DNA of 64,000 bases. It comes from Simplicispira metamorpha. GTDB lineage: Bacteria; Pseudomonadota; Gammaproteobacteria; Burkholderiales; Burkholderiaceae_C. The notes under the pieces were generated by a model. The model was not told the DNA's origin. It saw only the letters and a program-made list of their open reading frames with translations, and searched no databases. Shown in pieces: positions 53,989 through 63,126 of this stretch. The position numbers and the translations under genes were made by a program. Location of the stretch: assembly GCF_004341365.1 (NCBI RefSeq), contig NZ_SLXH01000007.1:1-64000 (forward strand). The letters are read 5' to 3'. The number at the start of each line of letters is the position of its first letter. Positions within the stretch are counted from its first letter, which is position 1.

Positions 53989-54948
53989 ATGAAATCTGTA
54001 CAGCACGAGATTGACGAGCGTACCAACCTCACCAGCTCCAACAAGTTCGAGTTGCTGCTTTTTCGCCTGGGAACCGACAGCGCCCTGGGCCAGTCCGAGC
54101 TGTTCGGCATCAACGTGTTCAAAATCCGCGAGATTGTGGCCATGCCCAGCATCACGCCCATTGCGGGCGGTTCGGCGCATTCGCTGGGGGTGGTGAACCT
54201 GCGTGGCCAGGTCATTCCGGTGCTCGACTTGCCCGCCATCGTCGGCTGCAAGCCCCAGACCGGGCTGAACATCATGCTGGTGACCGAGTTTGCCCGCACC
54301 ACGCAGGCGTTTGCCGTGGAATCGGTCGAAGACATCGTGCGACTGGACTGGAACCAGGTGCTGTCCGCCGAAAGCAGTGGCTCTGCGGGCAAACTGGTCA
54401 CCAGCATCGCCCGCCTGGATGGCAACACCGACGGCACCCGGCTGGCGCAGGTGCTGGACGTGGAGGCGATCTTGCAGATGGTCACGCCCGTCGTGCAAAG
54501 CCAGGCCGAAGCACAGCGCCCGCGCAGCAAGCTCAACCTGCGCCCCGGTGCCATCATCCTGGCGGCAGACGATTCTTTCGTGGCCCGCTCGTTGATCGAG
54601 CGCGAGCTGCAAGCGCTGCAAGCGCCCTATGAAATGCTGAAGACGGGCAAAGAGGCCTGGGATCGGCTGCAAGTGCTGACCCAACAGGCCAAAGACGAAG
54701 GCAAGTCGATTCTGGACAAAGTGGGCCTGGTGCTGACCGACCTGGAAATGCCCGAAATGGACGGCTTTACCCTGACGCGCAACATCAAGCAGGACGCCAA
54801 CCTCAAAGAGCTGCCCGTGGTGATCCACTCTTCGCTGTCGGGCTCGGCCAACGAAGACCATGTGCGCGGCGTGGGCGCCGATGGCTATGTGGCCAAGTTT
54901 GTCGCAGAAGACCTGGCCGCCACCTTGAGCAAGGTACTGCCACACTGA
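53989..54948 (+). CDS. cheV: CheV-type chemotaxis coupling protein
   Basis: A 319-aa protein with an N-terminal CheW-like domain (about 15-165; ELLLFRLGTDS, LFGINVFKIREIVAMPSIT, VVNLRGQVIPVLDLPAIV) and a C-terminal receiver domain with the phospho-acceptor D251 in VLTDLEMPEMDGF and conserved acidic residues in ILAADDSFVAR. CheV couples receptors to CheA, and its receiver tunes adaptation. GAAGGA seven bases upstream supports the start. It lies near the chemoreceptor at 50.6 kb but is separately transcribed. Confidence 0.92.
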   Translation: MKSVQHEIDERTNLTSSNKFELLLFRLGTDSALGQSELFGINVFKIREIVAMPSITPIAGGSAHSLGVVNLRGQVIPVLDLPAIVGCKPQTGLNIMLVTEFARTTQAFAVESVEDIVRLDWNQVLSAESSGSAGKLVTSIARLDGNTDGTRLAQVLDVEAILQMVTPVVQSQAEAQRPRSKLNLRPGAIILAADDSFVARSLIERELQALQAPYEMLKTGKEAWDRLQVLTQQAKDEGKSILDKVGLVLTDLEMPEMDGFTLTRNIKQDANLKELPVVIHSSLSGSANEDHVRGVGADGYVAKFVAEDLAATLSKVLPH

Positions 54949-54981
54949 TCCACCCTGGCGCCAGGATGCGCCGCGAATTGA

Positions 54982-55040
54982 ACATCAAAAAGGCTGCTAG
55001 CGCCCGCACACAGGGCGCTAGCAGCTATTTTTTTAATAGC
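54982..55040 (+). repeat. Dispersed palindromic repeat, copy 12, forming a terminator
   Basis: Left arm CATCAAAAAGGCTGCTAGCG, right arm GGGCGCTAGCAGCTATTTTT and then AATAGCAATTTT. It is the most symmetrical copy. Confidence 0.9.
54993..55032. terminator. Probable rho-independent terminator built from repeat copy 12
   Basis: GCTGCTAGCGCCC/GGGCGCTAGCAGC, a perfect 13-pair stem with a seven-base loop, followed by TATTTTTTT. It lies between the converging cheV and acyl-CoA synthetase genes. Confidence 0.8.
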
Positions 55041-55059
55041 AATTTTGCCCTGCACCGGC

Positions 55060-56787
55060 TTATGCGGTGGGGGCGGCCACCAGTTTCAGCTCGGCGATCA
55101 TCTGCTCGCGCATGACAAACTTTTGCACCTTGCCGGTGATGGTCATGGGCATGTCCTGCACCAGGCGGATGTAGCGCGGCACTTTGTAGTGGGCAATCTG
55201 GTCGCGGCAGAAGTCGCGTATCTCGTCCTCGGTGCAGGTCTGGCCGGGCTTGGGCACGATCCAGGCGCAGATTTCTTCGCCGTATTTGGCATCGGGCACG
55301 CCAAACACCTGCACCGACTGCACCTTGGGGTGGCGGAACAAAAACTCTTCGATTTCGCGCGGGTAGACGTTTTCGCCGCCACGAATGAGCATGTCCTTGG
55401 CGCGCCCCACGATGTTGCAGTAGCCCTCGGCGTCGATGGTGGCCAGGTCGCCGGTGTGCATCCAGCCCCCCTGCACGGCCTCGCGGGTGCGGGCCTCGTC
55501 GCCCCAGTAGCCCTGCATCACCGAGTAGCCGCGCACCAGCAGCTCGCCCTTCTCGCCCACAGGCACCACGTTGCCATCGGCATCCACCACCTTGGCCTCC
55601 AGCATGGGCTGGATGCGGCCCACAGTGGAGACGCGCCGCTCCAGGGGGTCGGTGGTGGAACTCTGGAAGGAGACAGGCGAGGTTTCGGTCATGCCGTAGG
55701 CGATGGTGATCTCGGACAGGTGCATCTCGGCAATCACGCGCTTCATGGTCTCGATGGGGCACGGCGAGCCAGCCATGATGCCGGTGCGCAGGCGCGACAA
55801 ATCAAACTCGGCAAAGCGCGGGTGGTCGAGTTCAGCGATGAACATGGTGGGCACGCCGTGCAGCGCGGTGCAGCGCTCTTCGCTCACGGCCTGCAAGGTG
55901 GCCACGGGCTCGAAGGATTCGCCCGGAAACACCATGGTGGCGCCCGTGGACACGCAGGCCAGCACCGCCAGTACCATGCCAAAGCAGTGGTACAGCGGCA
56001 CGGGAATGCACAGGCTGTCGTTCTCGGTGAAATTCATCGCCTCGGCGATGAAGCGCGCGTTGTTCACCACGTTGTGGTGCGTGAGCGTGGCGCCCTTGGG
56101 GTTGCCGGTGGTGCCGCTGGTGAACTGGATGTTGATGGCGTCATGGCACGACAGGCCTGCGCCCAGAGCGTCCAGCGCTGGCGCATCGACGCTGGCACGG
56201 CCCTGCGCCAGCACGCCGGTGTAGTTGAGCATGCCGGGCGTGTGTTCGTCGCCCAGGCGGATCACCATCTCCAGCGAAGGCAGGCGCGCCGATTGCAGCG
56301 CTCCCGGCGCGCAGCGGGCCAGCTCGGGCGCCAGGCGTTGCAGCATCTCCAGGTATTTGGAACTTTTGAGCTGCTCGGCGGTGACGATGGCCCGGCAGCC
56401 CGAAAGATTGAGCGCGTATTCCAGCTCGGCCACGCGGTAGGCCGGGTTGATGTTGACCAGCACCAGCCCGGCGCGCGCCGTGGCAAATTGCGTCACCAGC
56501 CACTCGGCGCGGTTGGGCGACCAGATGCCTACGCGGTCACCCACGCGCAGGCCCAGGGCAATAAAGCCCGCCGCCAGCGCATCGACCTCGGCCTGGAACT
56601 CTTGCCAGCTCCAGCGCACGCCCTGCTCGCGAAAGACCACGGCAGGCCGATCAGCAAAACGCTGCACCGTCGCTTGCAGAAACTGGCCGATAGGCAGGGA
56701 CGAGAGCGTGGCGTCCTGGCGCCCCTTGACCTGTGACAGGCCAGCCAGCGGCGCAATATTCCAGTCGGGGGCAGTGGATGCGGTCAT
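55060..56787 (-). CDS. AMP-binding acyl-CoA synthetase
   Basis: A 575-aa adenylate-forming enzyme. The AMP-binding P-loop is [20 protein letters not shown], with [11 protein letters not shown], the hinge [20 protein letters not shown] and the C-terminal catalytic lysine in [18 protein letters not shown]. It activates a carboxylic acid to acyl-AMP, then to acyl-CoA. Chain length cannot be told; the sequence resembles medium- to long-chain fatty-acid synthetases. AGGAGA eight bases before 56787 fixes the start. No beta-oxidation genes are adjacent. Confidence 0.92.
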   Translation of the reverse strand: MTASTAPDWNIAPLAGLSQVKGRQDATLSSLPIGQFLQATVQRFADRPAVVFREQGVRWSWQEFQAEVDALAAGFIALGLRVGDRVGIWSPNRAEWLVTQFATARAGLVLVNINPAYRVAELEYALNLSGCRAIVTAEQLKSSKYLEMLQRLAPELARCAPGALQSARLPSLEMVIRLGDEHTPGMLNYTGVLAQGRASVDAPALDALGAGLSCHDAINIQFTSGTTGNPKGATLTHHNVVNNARFIAEAMNFTENDSLCIPVPLYHCFGMVLAVLACVSTGATMVFPGESFEPVATLQAVSEERCTALHGVPTMFIAELDHPRFAEFDLSRLRTGIMAGSPCPIETMKRVIAEMHLSEITIAYGMTETSPVSFQSSTTDPLERRVSTVGRIQPMLEAKVVDADGNVVPVGEKGELLVRGYSVMQGYWGDEARTREAVQGGWMHTGDLATIDAEGYCNIVGRAKDMLIRGGENVYPREIEEFLFRHPKVQSVQVFGVPDAKYGEEICAWIVPKPGQTCTEDEIRDFCRDQIAHYKVPRYIRLVQDMPMTITGKVQKFVMREQMIAELKLVAAPTA

Positions 56788-57038
56788 TTTTGAAGTCTCC
56801 TGGGTCGCGCGCGTGCGCAAAAAAGAATATTGTGCAGACATCACACACACCAAAATAGCCAAAATGGTTGCAAAACCACTCCCGTAAAGTTGCGTAAAAC
56901 ACTGGCAAAACAGCCTCTGCGGGTAAACCTCAGGCGGGTGCGCCGCGTCAAAGACCATGTGGCACATCCATCCCGGCCTTGTTTTTCGACAGGCCCTTGC
57001 AGGCGCACTCCAGCCATTGGGTGCGCAGGAAGACTCTT

Positions 57039-57572
57039 ATGACAACCACCTCTCTTGTCCGTTTGCTAGCCGCCAGCGCCGTGGGCGTATTGCTGGGGGG
57101 CTGCGTTGCAGTTCCTGCGGATCCGTACTACGACGCGGCGCCCGCCTACCCCACCTATCCCGGCACCTACCCCCAAACGTACCCCAACGCCTACCCGGTC
57201 TATCCCGTGCCGCACCCCGGCTACGACGCGCGCGCCGCAGAGCGTGAGCGCTGGGAACAAAACCGCGACCGCCAGGCATGGCGTGAGCGGGAGCAGCGCC
57301 AGGAACGCGAGCGCGCCCTGCAAGAGCGCCGTGACCAGCAAGAGCGCGAGGCCCGCCAAAAACGCGAGCAGCGCGATGAACAGGCCCGGCGCGAACGCGA
57401 CCAGCGCAACCACCAGGCCAACGAGCGGCGCGACGAACTGCGCCGCCAGCAAACCGAGCGCGAACGTCGCGCCCAGGAAGGACGCACCCCCAGCGGCGAG
57501 CGACGCACCGATTACGACCGCTACAACCCCAGCAATGGCCGCTGGATGCCCCGCCAGGAAGACATGCCCTGA
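57039..57572 (+). CDS. Lipoprotein with charged coiled-coil domain
   Basis: A 177-aa secreted lipoprotein. The lipobox LLGGC places the lipidated cysteine at C22. A Tyr/Pro-rich segment (about 29-62, YPTYPGTYPQTYPNAYPVYP) is followed by about 90 residues of almost only Arg, Glu and Gln (AERERWEQNRDRQAWRERE and so on), a single-helix or coiled-coil rod that could span the periplasm. No known domain is seen; the C-terminus RYNPSNGRWMPRQEDMP is polar. AGGAAGA seven bases before the ATG fixes the start. The DUF4124 gene follows 24 bases later. Confidence 0.78.
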   Translation: MTTTSLVRLLAASAVGVLLGGCVAVPADPYYDAAPAYPTYPGTYPQTYPNAYPVYPVPHPGYDARAAERERWEQNRDRQAWREREQRQERERALQERRDQQEREARQKREQRDEQARRERDQRNHQANERRDELRRQQTERERRAQEGRTPSGERRTDYDRYNPSNGRWMPRQEDMP

Positions 57573-57596
57573 CAAACCCACGCACGGGCCACAGTG

Positions 57597-58337
57597 ATGC
57601 CAACGCTTACACCGTTTGCCGCCCTGCGCGCTGACCTGCTGCGCCCGAGGGCCTGGGTCTTGGTAGCGGCCAGCGCGTTGTGCCTGGGCGCACAAGCGCA
57701 GGTGGTGCGCTGCACCGACGCGCGCACCGGCCAAGTCACCTACACCGACGGCGCCTGCACGCCTGGCGCCGCCGCGCGTGAAGTAGAGCCGCGCAAAAGT
57801 TCTGAAGACATCCTGCAAGAGCGCCAGCAAGCAGCCCAGGCGCTGGAGCAAAAACAGCAGCGCCTGCAAACCGAAGCACTGGCCGCCCAGCGCGACGCCG
57901 CCCGCGAGGCCCAGCGCCAATACGACAACGCGCAAAGTGGGGCTGCCGGGCGCCCTGCCCCGCAGGATTACGCCCGCTCAGCGGCCTGCGCGCAATCGCG
58001 CCGCAACCTGGACGTGGTGGCCAGCTCCAACACCCTGACCCCGCCAGAGCGCCGGGCGCGTCTGGACGCAGCCCAGCGGCAAATGGATCTCGATTGCCTC
58101 GGCCCCGAGGGCTACGCCGCCGTCGAGCGTGCGCGCGCCGCCCAGCCACGCACAGTAGTGGTGCAGCCGCCACCACACTACCCGCAGCAGCGCCCGCCAC
58201 CGCCACCCCGGTTGACGCACTGCACCGAATTTCGCTGCACCGACACCCAGGGCCGCAGCTACCCGCGCGCCGGGCCGGGTCGCCTGCCAGGGCCGCAGGG
58301 CACCTGCCGCTCTGCGGGCGGCCAGGCGCCCTGCTGA
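57597..58337 (+). CDS. DUF4124-domain periplasmic protein
   Basis: A 246-aa secreted protein. The signal peptide (about 1-34) ends LGAQAQ. The DUF4124 domain is VVRCTDARTGQVTYTDGACT with its paired cysteines, followed by a charged helical region (SEDILQERQQAAQALEQKQQ), conserved cysteines around 130-170 (SAACAQSRRNLDV, DLDCLGPEGYAAV) and a Pro-rich C-terminus with a CTEFRCTD motif. DUF4124 is a small disulfide domain of unknown function common in beta- and gammaproteobacteria. Confidence 0.75.
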   Translation: MPTLTPFAALRADLLRPRAWVLVAASALCLGAQAQVVRCTDARTGQVTYTDGACTPGAAAREVEPRKSSEDILQERQQAAQALEQKQQRLQTEALAAQRDAAREAQRQYDNAQSGAAGRPAPQDYARSAACAQSRRNLDVVASSNTLTPPERRARLDAAQRQMDLDCLGPEGYAAVERARAAQPRTVVVQPPPHYPQQRPPPPPRLTHCTEFRCTDTQGRSYPRAGPGRLPGPQGTCRSAGGQAPC

Positions 58338-58360
58338 CAAACCGCCAGCGCACCGCCAGG

Positions 58361-59347
58361 TCAGCAGCGCAGGCCCTCTGCGACGTGGGGGTAGCGCAGG
58401 CGCAGGCGCAGTTCGCGGTGCAGGCGGGTGTTGTCCAGGCGGCGCGATTCGGACATGAAGCTCAGCAGCATGGCAGGCAACTGTGTTGAAGCGGCGCTGC
58501 GCGGCAGGCGCGGTGGGCGCGGCAGGCCGTACAGGTCGGCGGCCAGGTCAAAGTAGTCGCCCATCTTCAATACGGTGTCATCGCTGGCGTGGTAAATGCG
58601 CTGAGCGGCGCCGCGCCACAGCGCCAGTGCGCAGGCGCGCGCCAGATCGTCGGCGTGGATGTGGTTGGTGAACACATCGTCGGGCGCGGTCAGCACAGGG
58701 GTGCCTTTGCGCAGGCGCGCTTCGGGCGTGCCGCCAACGCGGTCGGGGGCGTAAATGCCGGGCACACGCAGGATGCTGGCGCGCACCCCGGCGCGCCCCA
58801 GCTGGCGCACGCTGCGCTCGGCGTCCACCCGGCGCTGGGCGCGGGGCGTAGCCGGTGCCACCGGGCGGGCCTCGGTCACCCAGGCCCCGCTGCAATCGCC
58901 GTACACGCCGCTGGTCGAGGCGTACACCAGCGCCTGCGGCAGGCTGCGCCGACGCAGACTGCGCACCAAGCGCGTGGTGCGCGGGTCGTGCCGCTGCGCA
59001 GGGCCTGCGCCATCGCCCGGGGGCGGCGCCAGGTGCAGCACGCGTGTGGCCAGGCCAGCCAGGCGGCGCAGCGTGGCGCTGTCGTCCAGGTTGCCTTGCA
59101 AGGGGGTGATGCCCGCAGCGCGCAGCAGCGCCACACGATCGGGGCTGGAGGTCAGTGCCAGCACGCGCACGCGCGGCGCATGGGATACAGCGGTGGCAGC
59201 AATGCCTGTTCGAGTGCCCCCACCGGCGCCTTGCAACACCCGCGCCACGCGCAGGCCCACATCGCCACAGCCCACGATGAGCACGCGCTGGCGGCGAAAA
59301 CGCGCTGGCAGCGCGCCCAGGAAGTTGGAGAGAAATACGGTACGCAT
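58361..59347 (-). CDS. NAD(P)-dependent epimerase/dehydratase-like protein
   Basis: A 328-aa extended short-chain dehydrogenase-like protein. The Rossmann motif is VLIVGCGDVGLRVARVL. YASTSGVYGDCSGAWV contains the TS..Y catalytic pattern, with a possible Lys substitution by nearby residues; VPGIYAPDR and VFTNHIHADDLARAC match nucleotide-sugar epimerases. The substrate is unknown. The N-terminus may start at MRTVFLSNF or later near RRQRVLIVG; the ATG at 59347 is the first plausible one. It is divergent from the reductase gene. Confidence 0.82.
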   Translation of the reverse strand: MRTVFLSNFLGALPARFRRQRVLIVGCGDVGLRVARVLQGAGGGTRTGIAATAVSHAPRVRVLALTSSPDRVALLRAAGITPLQGNLDDSATLRRLAGLATRVLHLAPPPGDGAGPAQRHDPRTTRLVRSLRRRSLPQALVYASTSGVYGDCSGAWVTEARPVAPATPRAQRRVDAERSVRQLGRAGVRASILRVPGIYAPDRVGGTPEARLRKGTPVLTAPDDVFTNHIHADDLARACALALWRGAAQRIYHASDDTVLKMGDYFDLAADLYGLPRPPRLPRSAASTQLPAMLLSFMSESRRLDNTRLHRELRLRLRYPHVAEGLRC

Positions 59348-59509
59348 GGTGTTGATCAAGTCTGGGTAGTGCCAATACGGCGAGCAGGACGGGTGCGATG
59401 CGGGCAAGACGGCCCCAGGGGGTTTTCCGGCGCATCAGCCAACCATCAGGTGCAGCGGGCAAAATCGCCCCCGTTCACTGTGTTTGATACCCCCAAGGAT
59501 ACCCAGAGC

Positions 59510-60577
59510 ATGACCACTGCTGCGCCCTCCACCACCCCCTTCCAGATCACCGTTCAGCCCAGCGGGCGCACTTTTTCTGCCAATGCGGGCGAGTCGCTGC
59601 TGGCCGCCGCCATCCGCGCGGGCGTGGGCCTGCCCTATGGCTGCAAAGACGGCGCCTGCGGCTCGTGCAAATGCCAGAAGCTCGAAGGCGAGGTGGTACA
59701 CGGCCCGCACCAGGCCAAGGCCCTGAGCGAGGCCGAGGCGCAGGCTGGCTGGGTGCTGACCTGCTGCGGCGTGGCGCAGAGCAACGTGGTGCTGGAGTCG
59801 CGCCAGGTCACTGACGAAAGCGCTTTTCCGATCAAGAAAATGCCGGTGCGCGTGGCCGCGCTGGAGAAAAAATCGCCCGACGTGATGCAGGTGCGCCTGC
59901 AACTGCCCGCCAACGACACCTTCCGCTACCACGCGGGCCAGTACATCGAATTCATCCTGCGCGATGGTGCGCGCCGCGCCTACTCCATGGCCAACGCGCC
60001 GCACACCCAGGCGCAAAACCCGGGGGTGGAGCTGCACATCCGCCACATGCCCGGCGGGCGCTTCACCGACCACGTGTTTGGCGCCCTGAAGGAAAAAGAC
60101 ATCCTGCGCATCGAAGGCCCCTACGGCAGCTTTTTCCTGCGTGAAGACGTGGACAAACCGTTGATCCTGCTGGCCTCGGGCACCGGGTTTGCGCCGCTCA
60201 AGGCACTGATCGAGCACTTGCAGTTTCTGGGCAGTACGCGCGCGGCCACGCTGTACTGGGGCGGCCGCCGCCCGCAAGACCTGTACCTGGACAGCTGGGT
60301 GCGCGAGCGCCTGGCCGACATGCCGCACCTGCGCTACGTGCCCGTGGTGTCCGACGCCCTGCCCGAAGACGGCTGGAGCGGGCGCACCGGCTTTGTCCAC
60401 CAGGCCGTGCTGGACGACTTTGCCGATCTGTCGGGCCACCAGGTCTATGCCTGTGGCGCGCCCATCGTGGTCGAGTCAGCCCGCGCGGCCTACACCGCCC
60501 AGCGCGGCCTGCCGCCCGAAGAGTTCTTTGCCGACGCCTTCACCTCCGAGGCCGACAAACACGGCGCCAGCGCCTGA
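59510..60577 (+). CDS. 2Fe-2S/FAD oxidoreductase (CDP-6-deoxyglucoseen reductase-like)
   Basis: A 355-aa electron-transfer protein. An N-terminal plant-type 2Fe-2S domain has C45, C50, C53 and C85 (LPYGCKDGACGSCKCQKLEG, VLTCC). Then an FAD-binding domain with RRAYSMANAP and an NAD-binding domain with LASGTGFAPLKALIEHL and VYACGAPIVVE. It resembles reductases of oxygenases and 3,6-dideoxysugar enzymes; the true acceptor is unknown. AAGGAT ten bases upstream supports the ATG. Repeat copy 13 follows it. Confidence 0.9.
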   Translation: MTTAAPSTTPFQITVQPSGRTFSANAGESLLAAAIRAGVGLPYGCKDGACGSCKCQKLEGEVVHGPHQAKALSEAEAQAGWVLTCCGVAQSNVVLESRQVTDESAFPIKKMPVRVAALEKKSPDVMQVRLQLPANDTFRYHAGQYIEFILRDGARRAYSMANAPHTQAQNPGVELHIRHMPGGRFTDHVFGALKEKDILRIEGPYGSFFLREDVDKPLILLASGTGFAPLKALIEHLQFLGSTRAATLYWGGRRPQDLYLDSWVRERLADMPHLRYVPVVSDALPEDGWSGRTGFVHQAVLDDFADLSGHQVYACGAPIVVESARAAYTAQRGLPPEEFFADAFTSEADKHGASA

Positions 60578-60611
60578 ACGCTAACGCTGCACCGCGCCCA
60601 TGCGGCAATCA

Positions 60612-60668
60612 CAATTGATAGCTGCTAGCGCTTATCCTGCAAGGCTTGGAAGCACTTTTGATGCTTGA
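60612..60668 (-). repeat. Dispersed palindromic repeat, copy 13
   Basis: Plus strand TTGATAGCTGCTAGCGCTTA, then TGCAAGGCTTGGAAGCACTT and TTGATGC. It is one of the best matches to the family consensus. Confidence 0.9.
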
Positions 60669-60672
60669 AAAT

Positions 60673-60712
60673 GGGCCTGTGCAGCGGCACGGACAGCCGC
60701 ACAGGCCCCAGG
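60673..60712 (-). terminator. Terminator of the MbnP/MbnH operon
   Basis: GGGCCTGTGC/GCACAGGCCC ten-pair stem with a short inner GGC/GCC pair, followed on the minus strand by ATTTTC. It lies just past the stop of the beta-barrel gene. Confidence 0.65.
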
Positions 60713-60725
60713 GGCCGACCCCGGC

Positions 60726-61982
60726 TCAGGGGGCGAGCTGGGTGTCAAACTGCCACAGCGCCCGCAGCATGGCATAGCGCACGCGCTGGCCTGCCACCGA
60801 CTCGCGGCCCAGCTCCAGCCGCACGTCCAGCCCCGGGCGCGGGGTGTAGCCCAGCATCCAGACGGTGCGCTGTGCGGGCTGGTAGCGGTTCAGGCGCAAC
60901 TCGCTGGCCAGCAAGGCAGCGCCGGGCCCGCTCAAGGCGTGGCGCGCTTGCAGGCGCTCCACGCGCAGCCCGGCCTCCAGCTGCGGGTGGAACTGCCAGA
61001 CGCCCTCCAGCCAGCCGCCGCGCTGGGTGCTGTGGTAGCGGGCGCTGCCGTTGCCCGATGCCACATCGCCCCGGTCGCGGCGCAGCCAGCCTGCGGCAGA
61101 CACCGTCAGCGGCCAGTCGGGGCTTTGCCAGCGTGCGCTGGCTGCGGCCAGGTCGCTGTGGCCGTCAAAGCAGGCCACCTGGCCCCGGGTGCTGGCGTCG
61201 CAGACGGGCGCGGCGTGGCTGTGGCCCGCGCCAAAGCTGCTGGTGCGCGTGCCGCGCCCGCGCGGGGCAAAGCGGGCGGCCACGGCGTCGATGGCCACAT
61301 CGCCCACCTGGGTGCCCACGTGCAGGGCGGGCACGGCGCTGCCCTGGCGCGCACCCGGAAACACCTGGCCGCGCCAGAGCCCAGCGTCCAGCGCGACGGG
61401 GCGCCCGGCCACCTCGCCGCGCCAGCCCAGTTGCACGCCGTCATCGATCCAGCTGCCGTTGAGCGTGGCGCGCTGGGCCAGCGGCACCTGCGAGAAGCGG
61501 TCGAAATGGCCCGCCGTTTCCAGCACCGCGCCCAGCGCGGGCCGCTGGCGCCCGGCGCTCAGCAGCCAGGTGGCGTCGCCCTGCGGCTGGCGTGCCTGCA
61601 ACCAGAAGGCTTCGGTGTGGGGGCGATCGCTGTCGTGCTTGCCCACGGCGGCATAAGCGGCCCACTGCGGATGAAAGCGCCAGCCCACGTCCAGCACGCC
61701 ATGCTCCAGCCCCCAGCGGCGCCGGTCCACGCCCTCGTCGCCTTGCAGCACAAAGCCTTCCAGGCGCGCTGAGGGCAGCACCGCATCGGCGCGCAGGTAG
61801 GTGACGGCAGCGGCCACGCCCGCGCGCAGGCCCACCTCGTCGGGCACGGGTTCAGTGGCTGTGCCGTGCGCACCCGCCCACAGCGGCAGGCAGGCCGCCA
61901 GCAGCGCGGCGCCACGGCGCCAGTGCGCTGCTTCAGCGACGCGGCCAGGGGTCGGAATGGCGGGGGTTCTGGAGAAAGTCAT
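60726..61982 (-). CDS. Putative outer membrane beta-barrel protein of the MbnP/MbnH operon
   Basis: A 418-aa secreted protein with an unusually long N-terminus before the hydrophobic signal core (RRGAALLAACLPLWAGAHG). The rest has alternating-strand character with many paired Gly/Trp/Tyr: LDVGWRFHPQWAAYAAVGKH, RATLNGSWIDDGVQLGWRGE, WMLGYTPRPGLDVRLELG, ending RYAMLRALWQFDTQLAP. A CDASTRGQVACFDGHSD loop could be a metal or disulfide site. No family was recognised. The start overlaps the MbnH stop by 50 bases, implying coupling. It may transport or anchor copper-related cargo; this is inference from position. Confidence 0.6.
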   Translation of the reverse strand: MTFSRTPAIPTPGRVAEAAHWRRGAALLAACLPLWAGAHGTATEPVPDEVGLRAGVAAAVTYLRADAVLPSARLEGFVLQGDEGVDRRRWGLEHGVLDVGWRFHPQWAAYAAVGKHDSDRPHTEAFWLQARQPQGDATWLLSAGRQRPALGAVLETAGHFDRFSQVPLAQRATLNGSWIDDGVQLGWRGEVAGRPVALDAGLWRGQVFPGARQGSAVPALHVGTQVGDVAIDAVAARFAPRGRGTRTSSFGAGHSHAAPVCDASTRGQVACFDGHSDLAAASARWQSPDWPLTVSAAGWLRRDRGDVASGNGSARYHSTQRGGWLEGVWQFHPQLEAGLRVERLQARHALSGPGAALLASELRLNRYQPAQRTVWMLGYTPRPGLDVRLELGRESVAGQRVRYAMLRALWQFDTQLAP

Positions 61983-63126
61983 GGTCGGTCAGGGTTTTGA
62001 GGAAGGCGACGAGGTCGCTCTTGTCCTGGGCGTTGAGGTCGATCAGGCTGATCAGCTCACTTTTGTGCGGGTTCAGGCGGCCATCGCCCGCGTAGGGGCC
62101 GCTGGCTATGCGGCGGCCCCCATCGGCGTAAAAGTCCAGCACCGCCTCCAGCGTGGCCACCGAGCCGTCGTGCATGTAGGGCGCCGTCACCTCCACGTTG
62201 CGCAGGCTGGGCGCACGAAAAGCACCCATGTCCTTGACCAGCGCGGTCAGCTCGAACACGCCCCGGTTGTGCTCGGGGAAGGCCCCCGTGCCGCCCAGGT
62301 TGTACAGGCCGGTGTTGTGGAACGGTGTCTCCACCACGCGGCTGGCCGCATGCACGATCTGGTCGTTGAAGTTGAAGCTGCCATGGCAGTGAAAGCACTC
62401 GGCCTTCTCGCCAAAGAACAGCGCCATGCCGCGCGTTTCAGGCACCGTGAGCTGCGCCTTTCCCTGCAAATACTGGTCGTAGCGGCTATGACCCGACAGC
62501 AGCGTGCGCTGGAAGCTGGCAATGGCCTGGATGACCTGGCCCCAGCCCATGGGCTGGGCAGCCTCGGGAAAGGCGGCCGCAAATTTGGCCGCATACACCG
62601 GCTCAGCGTGCAGGCGTGCCAGCACCTCGGCGCGGTTGTGGTCGTTCACGCCCATTTCCACGGGGTCGTCGCCAAACAGCGGCACCTCCATCTGCTTTTC
62701 CAGGGTGACCAGCGAGGGGTTGGCCCAGGTCAGCGTGGCGTGGTAGGCCACGTTGGCCAGCCCCTGCGCGCCGCGCGGGTGCGCCATGCCGGTGGAGCCA
62801 ATGGCCGTGCCCAGGCCGTCGGTGAAGGCTTTGTCCTGGTGGTGGCAACTGGCACACGACTGCGTGCCGTTGCCCGACAGGCGCCGGTCATAAAACAGGT
62901 GGCGCCCCAGATCGACCTTGGCCTCGCTCATCGGGTTGGACTCGGGCACCTTGGGCACGGGAAAATGGGCTGGCAGCTCCCAGCGCCATTGGCCCGCACC
63001 GGGCGCCTGCACGGTGTCGTTCACCGACACCCCGCCACCGCCGCACCCGGCCAGCACGGCAGCCCCCACGAGGAGGCTGCCGCAGGCCCGGCGCAGCACA
63101 GTGGGTATGCACTGCGCTGTGGTCAT
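61933..63126 (-). CDS. MbnH-like di-haem cytochrome c peroxidase-family lipoprotein
   Basis: A 397-aa protein with a lipobox (VLAGC, C28) and two c-haem sites, CASCH at 91-95 and CFHCH at 244-248. TLTWANPSLVTLEKQMEVPL and YMHDGSVATLEAVLDFYADG are typical of the MauG/MbnH branch. The next gene upstream is an MbnP-like protein. In the known pair, MbnH oxidises a tryptophan of MbnP to kynurenine, creating a copper site; the same is inferred here. Its start overlaps the MbnP stop (ATGA). Confidence 0.88.
   Translation of the reverse strand: MTTAQCIPTVLRRACGSLLVGAAVLAGCGGGGVSVNDTVQAPGAGQWRWELPAHFPVPKVPESNPMSEAKVDLGRHLFYDRRLSGNGTQSCASCHHQDKAFTDGLGTAIGSTGMAHPRGAQGLANVAYHATLTWANPSLVTLEKQMEVPLFGDDPVEMGVNDHNRAEVLARLHAEPVYAAKFAAAFPEAAQPMGWGQVIQAIASFQRTLLSGHSRYDQYLQGKAQLTVPETRGMALFFGEKAECFHCHGSFNFNDQIVHAASRVVETPFHNTGLYNLGGTGAFPEHNRGVFELTALVKDMGAFRAPSLRNVEVTAPYMHDGSVATLEAVLDFYADGGRRIASGPYAGDGRLNPHKSELISLIDLNAQDKSDLVAFLKTLTDHDFLQNPRHSDPWPRR

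Noticed and set aside
57230-57480. Arg/Glu-rich DNA repeats in the lipoprotein gene as a tandem repeat array
   Set aside because: The codons vary and no fixed unit repeats; the low complexity is in the protein composition.
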